A DNA stretch of 64,000 bases from Pleurodeles waltl (Eukaryota > Chordata > Amphibia > Caudata > Salamandridae). The notes under the pieces are model-generated. The model ran no database searches. It had not been told where the DNA came from and worked only from the letters and a program-made list of their open reading frames with translations. The number at the start of each line of letters is the position of its first letter. Positions within the stretch are counted from its first letter, which is position 1. Made by a program: the position numbers and the translations under genes. This document shows, piece after piece, positions 60,291 through 64,000 of the stretch. Location of the stretch: contig NC_090449.1 of assembly GCF_031143425.1 (NCBI RefSeq), forward strand, positions 781,270,684 to 781,334,683, in the 5' to 3' direction.

Positions 60291-61079
60291 GCTGAAGGAT
60301 GAGATAATGCCTAGGTCAATTGAATGCCAGTGTCCTGATCCACAAAAAATACATCTACACCTGTTTACATACTTTTAGACAAGAGTATAGGTAATACAAA
60401 TATATCCTTAGAGCTGCTGCTGAAAGCCTGTGTCTTTTGCAGTTTTCCAGGCATGCTGCTAGGAATGACTTGTGACATTTGCTATACCCTCAATGCAGAC
60501 TGCACACACAATATAACTTTGCATTAGGTAAAAGTAGATGGATAAGGAAATGAACATGGAGACACTCCTCCTGCAATCACACAAAGCTTGGAGATGGTCC
60601 CTTCCTCTTACCACCATCAAAGGGAAGGTGCTCTAGCCCTTTTCTGCAGTAAATCTACAACAATTTCCAAGGTGGGAAAGAGGGAGAGAGGAGTTTGGAA
60701 ACACTAACACACTCATAGGTCTGTGGAATTTCGCAATCTCTCAAATCAAATCAAACCACACCATCATCCCACCCTCTGCATGGGGTTTAATACTATGCAC
60801 TAGTGTGTAATCATGTAATTACAGGTAACCAGTAACAGACCCATTTAAGCCTGCCCAATCCTTTTAGGGATACCCAACAGACATTTGTCAGAGTCACTGC
60901 TGGCTGTAGGCCTACGTTTTCACCCCATATGTATTTGTGACTCAGGTCCCACGTGTTAAAGAACATTAGAGAAGATAAAAAGATGAATACTGGGTGGGAA
61001 GTCAGAGAACATATCAGCGGTCAACCTGTTTAGTACAGATCTGATTTGCTGGGCACTTTTTGTGAACTTGGCCTGCTGA

Positions 61080-62030
61080 TGGTTCAGTGGTTTCCTCACT
61101 GATCCAATTGTCTCTCTGCTACCTTTCACATCTATGATATTCTAAATCCTTTGTGAAGTATCACATGTTCTGTGCTCCCACCCTAGATGCGTATTGTTTG
61201 TATTGTTCCAATGACCATGTTTCTTTGCTCATATGTCCTCTAATATTACAAATATGCAGATAATACCAAGATCGACCTTTGTCTAAGGGACAGGGGTGTC
61301 AATGCTCAAGAGTTCCAACAATACATGCTGGGGATCAGGAAGGGTATGGGTAGGAAGGAGTTAAATGTAATTTTGATACAATGCAGATTTAGGTGTAGAG
61401 CATAACTTTGGAAATCCTGCTAGCCAAAGGCTATATAAATTTGACTTCAAACTTCTAGTATCATAAAAACCCTTTGATGCCAGTCTTCAACTGAAAACAC
61501 AAGTCTCAGGAGTAGTTTTTTCTTTAAGTTCTGATTGACAAGAATAAGGAAAAAAATGCTGTACAAGAGGCTACTACTCCGTGTTGTCTAACTTAAGATA
61601 TAGTCGAATTACAGTGATATCGTGCTCAGCTACAGTGACATTTTTGCTGAATCACATTCAAATTCTTCAAAACAGTACAGCAAGAATAACTGTGAAATAG
61701 TGGGATGAGATGAGGATTCAGTCACACCACCCCTAACCTGAAAAAACTATGCAGGCTTATTGCCATGCTAGGAACTCTTACAGTCCTGGAGATCTTTAGT
61801 GGGAGGTCGCCCACGCTTTGGCAAAACTGACTCATCCATTTATTCCCCTTATATTGTTGCATTCTTCAATTTACCTTCTGTTAAGGACCACCCATTTCAT
61901 ATCCCTTCTGCCACTTGCTACAACTTTGTGGAACTCAAATTCCCTGGAACTAAGAAAGATCTCTCTTCTGTTTATATTTAGCAAACCTCTGAAAACATGG
62001 TTGATCCATTAATCCCTCCTAGACCTACCA
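61080..62030 (+). pseudogene. L2-like LINE fragment: RT catalytic box to C-terminus
   Basis: On the plus strand, YADNTKIDLCL at 61253-61285 is the RT catalytic box (normally YADDTQ), with the second Asp changed to Asn. About 640 bp further on, LATTLWNSNSLELRKISLLF and KPLKTWLIH (about 61905-62008, frame shifts nearby) match the usual C-terminal tail LWNSLPxxLR. Upstream, to about 61080, the sequence has the spacing of the preceding RT block but is too decayed to read. Confidence 0.6.
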
Positions 62031-62676
62031 TGAATTGTTTTAATTCCAAGTTACTTTCCAGTGCAAACAGAGACCCTACAGACTTGGGTGCTCTTTACAA
62101 ACTACCGGTAATAAAATATAATTGTGGTGTCTGTCCAGATCCCTTTATCTGTAGCCCCATGCACATGAAAGTGATGAATATTGATTCAACAAAAATGAAG
62201 ATAATGATGTGTATGACCGGGTTACTGTCATGCCTGTACTGGGGTATGCAGAGTGCCTGTCCAATGCCTGTCCAGGGGCGCACTGGGTGTGAATAAGACT
62301 GTGGAAGTTAAAGGTGTGGCATGGAATGTGCAGATTGTGGCAAAATAAAAGTAGATAGTGCATGAAAGAGTATATCGAATGACCTGCATAGCATATGGAA
62401 GGGCAGGAATGACAGTGTTCAAGGTTTTGTAAAACGTATGTTGCCTATGGGGTGCAAGGTATTGGATGAGGGATTGTAGGACGTGGTGGAGGGAGCTAAA
62501 AGCAACTCTGCAGCATTCAGAGTTTAAAGTGCAAGTATAAAAAAAGCAACGCCAGACTCATGTTCATTACTAAGAAATTGTGGGATCTTTATGGGTCTTG
62601 AGAACTGCTAATTAAAACGTTTGATAGTATATTTACAACAGGATCCTATTTCTGCACTCTTGATCATATACTGTAC
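62031..62676. other. Intronic sequence without recognised features
   Basis: Between the LINE fragment and the PH-domain exon; only chance frames. Confidence 0.5.
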
Positions 62677-62790
62677 CTTCAGGTGGTAAATGTGTTCCTC
62701 TGTATCCAGATCAATGCATTTGCTTGACTTTTTGATTGACATCACGGACAGACCAACATCAATACATCCATGCACTTTTCCTTTGTCTAT
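62677..62790 (-). CDS. OSBPL3: OSBPL3 exon: PH domain, C-terminal half (38 codons)
   Basis: Most upstream exon of the gene in this window, 114 bp. It is preceded on the minus strand by an acceptor ending TTTCTTACAG and followed by donor GTACAG. It opens with [18 protein letters not shown] and ends [12 protein letters not shown], which is close to the PH domain of vertebrate ORP3; the [11 protein letters not shown] stretch fits ORP3 better than ORP6 or ORP7. In the family the PH domain binds phosphoinositides and helps place ORP3 at ER-plasma membrane contacts, where the protein exchanges lipids. Both ends are phase 0. The next exon lies 5,599 bp downstream at 57077. The exon carrying the first PH strands must lie beyond 64000; I found no candidate up to the window end. 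Confidence 0.95.
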
Positions 62791-64000
62791 CTGTAAGAAA
62801 ATTACGTAATAATAATTGAAGCTCCTTTATTATCTTGCTACACCCTTTTGAGAAATTGCTCTTATTTGGGGGAAACCATATTTTCAAAGCATGAATTGGT
62901 AGAAAACGTTATATTTTACAGAAATGACAACATATTTTTCTTTACCATCTTTGGCATACTGGTAACTTCTCACCCGGATGATGAATGCAGGACAATTACT
63001 TCAATAGTAGTCCATTCCCAAGTACGATAAATCTTCAGTGAGTATTTGGCAGTAAAGAGCAATTATTTTTTTTGCAGACAAGCGGTGCATTTTAAGACAA
63101 ATACATAAAACAGATACCAGGGGTTTTGTATAATAGTGTTGTGCATTTCAGCTGCACCCTATTCTTGATAAGCAATTAAATCCGATGAGAGAATGAATAG
63201 CAAAATCACTTTACTTAAGTACTGTTGTATTTCATGGAATTAGAATGTTAGAATGGTGGGTGGAAGGGAATGTGGAATGTAAGGCGGTTGAGTGGATGTC
63301 TGAACCTGCCAGGGTTGGATGCACATTACTGGACAATGTAAGAGGATCTCAATAAGAGAAAAGAAACCAGTGCTTCTTTTCAGTGGCGACGAGGGTGGGA
63401 TGCCTTTCCCTGTGTTGCGAGTGATCAACCCTGGCATTGCTGAAACACGGCTTAAGAAGTGTAGTCTTCCAAGCGCGGCATGGAGCGGCAAAGAAATTAG
63501 TAAGTGCAGCATGAACGGCACTAGTGAGCGGCATGCAGGTCAGGTGACGATCGGCAAATATATACTATTTATACACTGTAAAAGTGTTGACGTGCGTTTG
63601 ACAAATTGTGTGAACAGCGCTGACCTCGCGCTGGGTTCCAGGTGCCGTTGAGGCATGGCGCGCTCACATATTTTGATTAAATGAGCGCACAAACCCTTTC
63701 CTAGGGTGCGTGTCAGCATTGCTTTCTTTTCTGTTTTCCTGCGGAAAATTCTTCTAGGACGTCAGCGCATCAAGGATTGCCTACAGAAACGAGGTGAAAG
63801 GCAGGCGTCAAAGGGGAACGACGTTAATAGTTTCCAATTTGAACACCGATCCACTATTATCAGTGTTTGCTGTGGATTCACTACGGTGAGGGTTTGCTTC
63901 GGGTTTGGAGGATCTCCCGAGTGCGGATATGCAGACTATGAAGGTGTCAGTGTTCACTATTTCCGGAGAGTGTCAATGTCGGAATAGTGACAGAACGCGT
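62791..64000. other. Intronic sequence; CpG content rises towards the window end
   Basis: From about 63380 CpG becomes frequent (GCGGCATGGAGCGG, GCGCTGACCTCGCGC, GGCGCGC). This may be a repeat continuing beyond 64000. No exon with ORP3 PH-domain N-terminal residues was found. Confidence 0.4.

Noticed and set aside
62791..64000. The preceding OSBPL3 PH-domain exon (KGWHKRFF block)
   Set aside because: No such peptide in any minus-strand frame; it should lie beyond the window.

Overview
The window looks like an intronic stretch of a giant vertebrate genome, most likely a salamander and probably a newt such as Pleurodeles. That reading rests on one well-conserved vertebrate gene whose small exons are separated by introns of 5 to 19 kb, and on introns filled with long (2.1-2.7 kb) LTRs, L1- and L2-type LINEs, hAT-like and foldback MITEs, and GC-rich tandem arrays of kinds I associate with newts. 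The species is an inference from memory of such repeats and was not tested by any search.

The only host gene I can support is OSBPL3 (oxysterol-binding protein-related protein 3, ORP3), on the minus strand. Six exons lie at 62677-62790, 56913-57077, 37445-37571, 26782-26885, 26572-26664 and 13258-13411. Each has AG/GT splice sites and their reading phases join without a break. Together they encode about 252 residues: the C-terminal half of the PH domain, the serine-rich linker behind it, and the start of the central region. The first coding exons lie beyond 64000. The C-terminal exons, including the canonical FFAT motif and the sterol/lipid transfer domain, lie below position 1.

From left to right: 1-13257 is intron with a GC-rich repeat (1133-2160), a foldback MITE (2209-2622), a hAT-like MITE (4311-4835) and a solo LTR (6732-8947). 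13412-26571 is intron with an L2-like LINE end, a second solo LTR (15702-18375) and a decayed L1 (18712 to about 25015). 26572-26885 holds two exons separated by an intron of only 117 bp. 26886-37444 is intron with a 7.1-kb L1 framed by a perfect 20-bp target-site duplication (28047-35190). 37572-56912 is the largest intron, 19.3 kb. It holds an old LTR carrying a hAT MITE, a satellite array split by a very young 7.0-kb LTR retrotransposon (40882-47883), an inverted/tandem repeat block (about 48250-50598), a 1.7-kb telomere-like C-rich minisatellite (50985-52715) and another old LTR. 57078-62676 is intron with an old LTR and L2 LINE fragments in opposite orientations.

The most notable mobile element is the young LTR retrotransposon. 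Its two LTRs differ at about three sites by eye over 2.12 kb, it has a CTCCC target duplication, and it carries one intact 802-codon minus-strand frame. Only about 2.75 kb lies between the LTRs and there is no visible reverse transcriptase or integrase, so it is probably a non-autonomous element mobilised by a partner. No tRNA, rRNA, CRISPR or bacterial-type features were seen.
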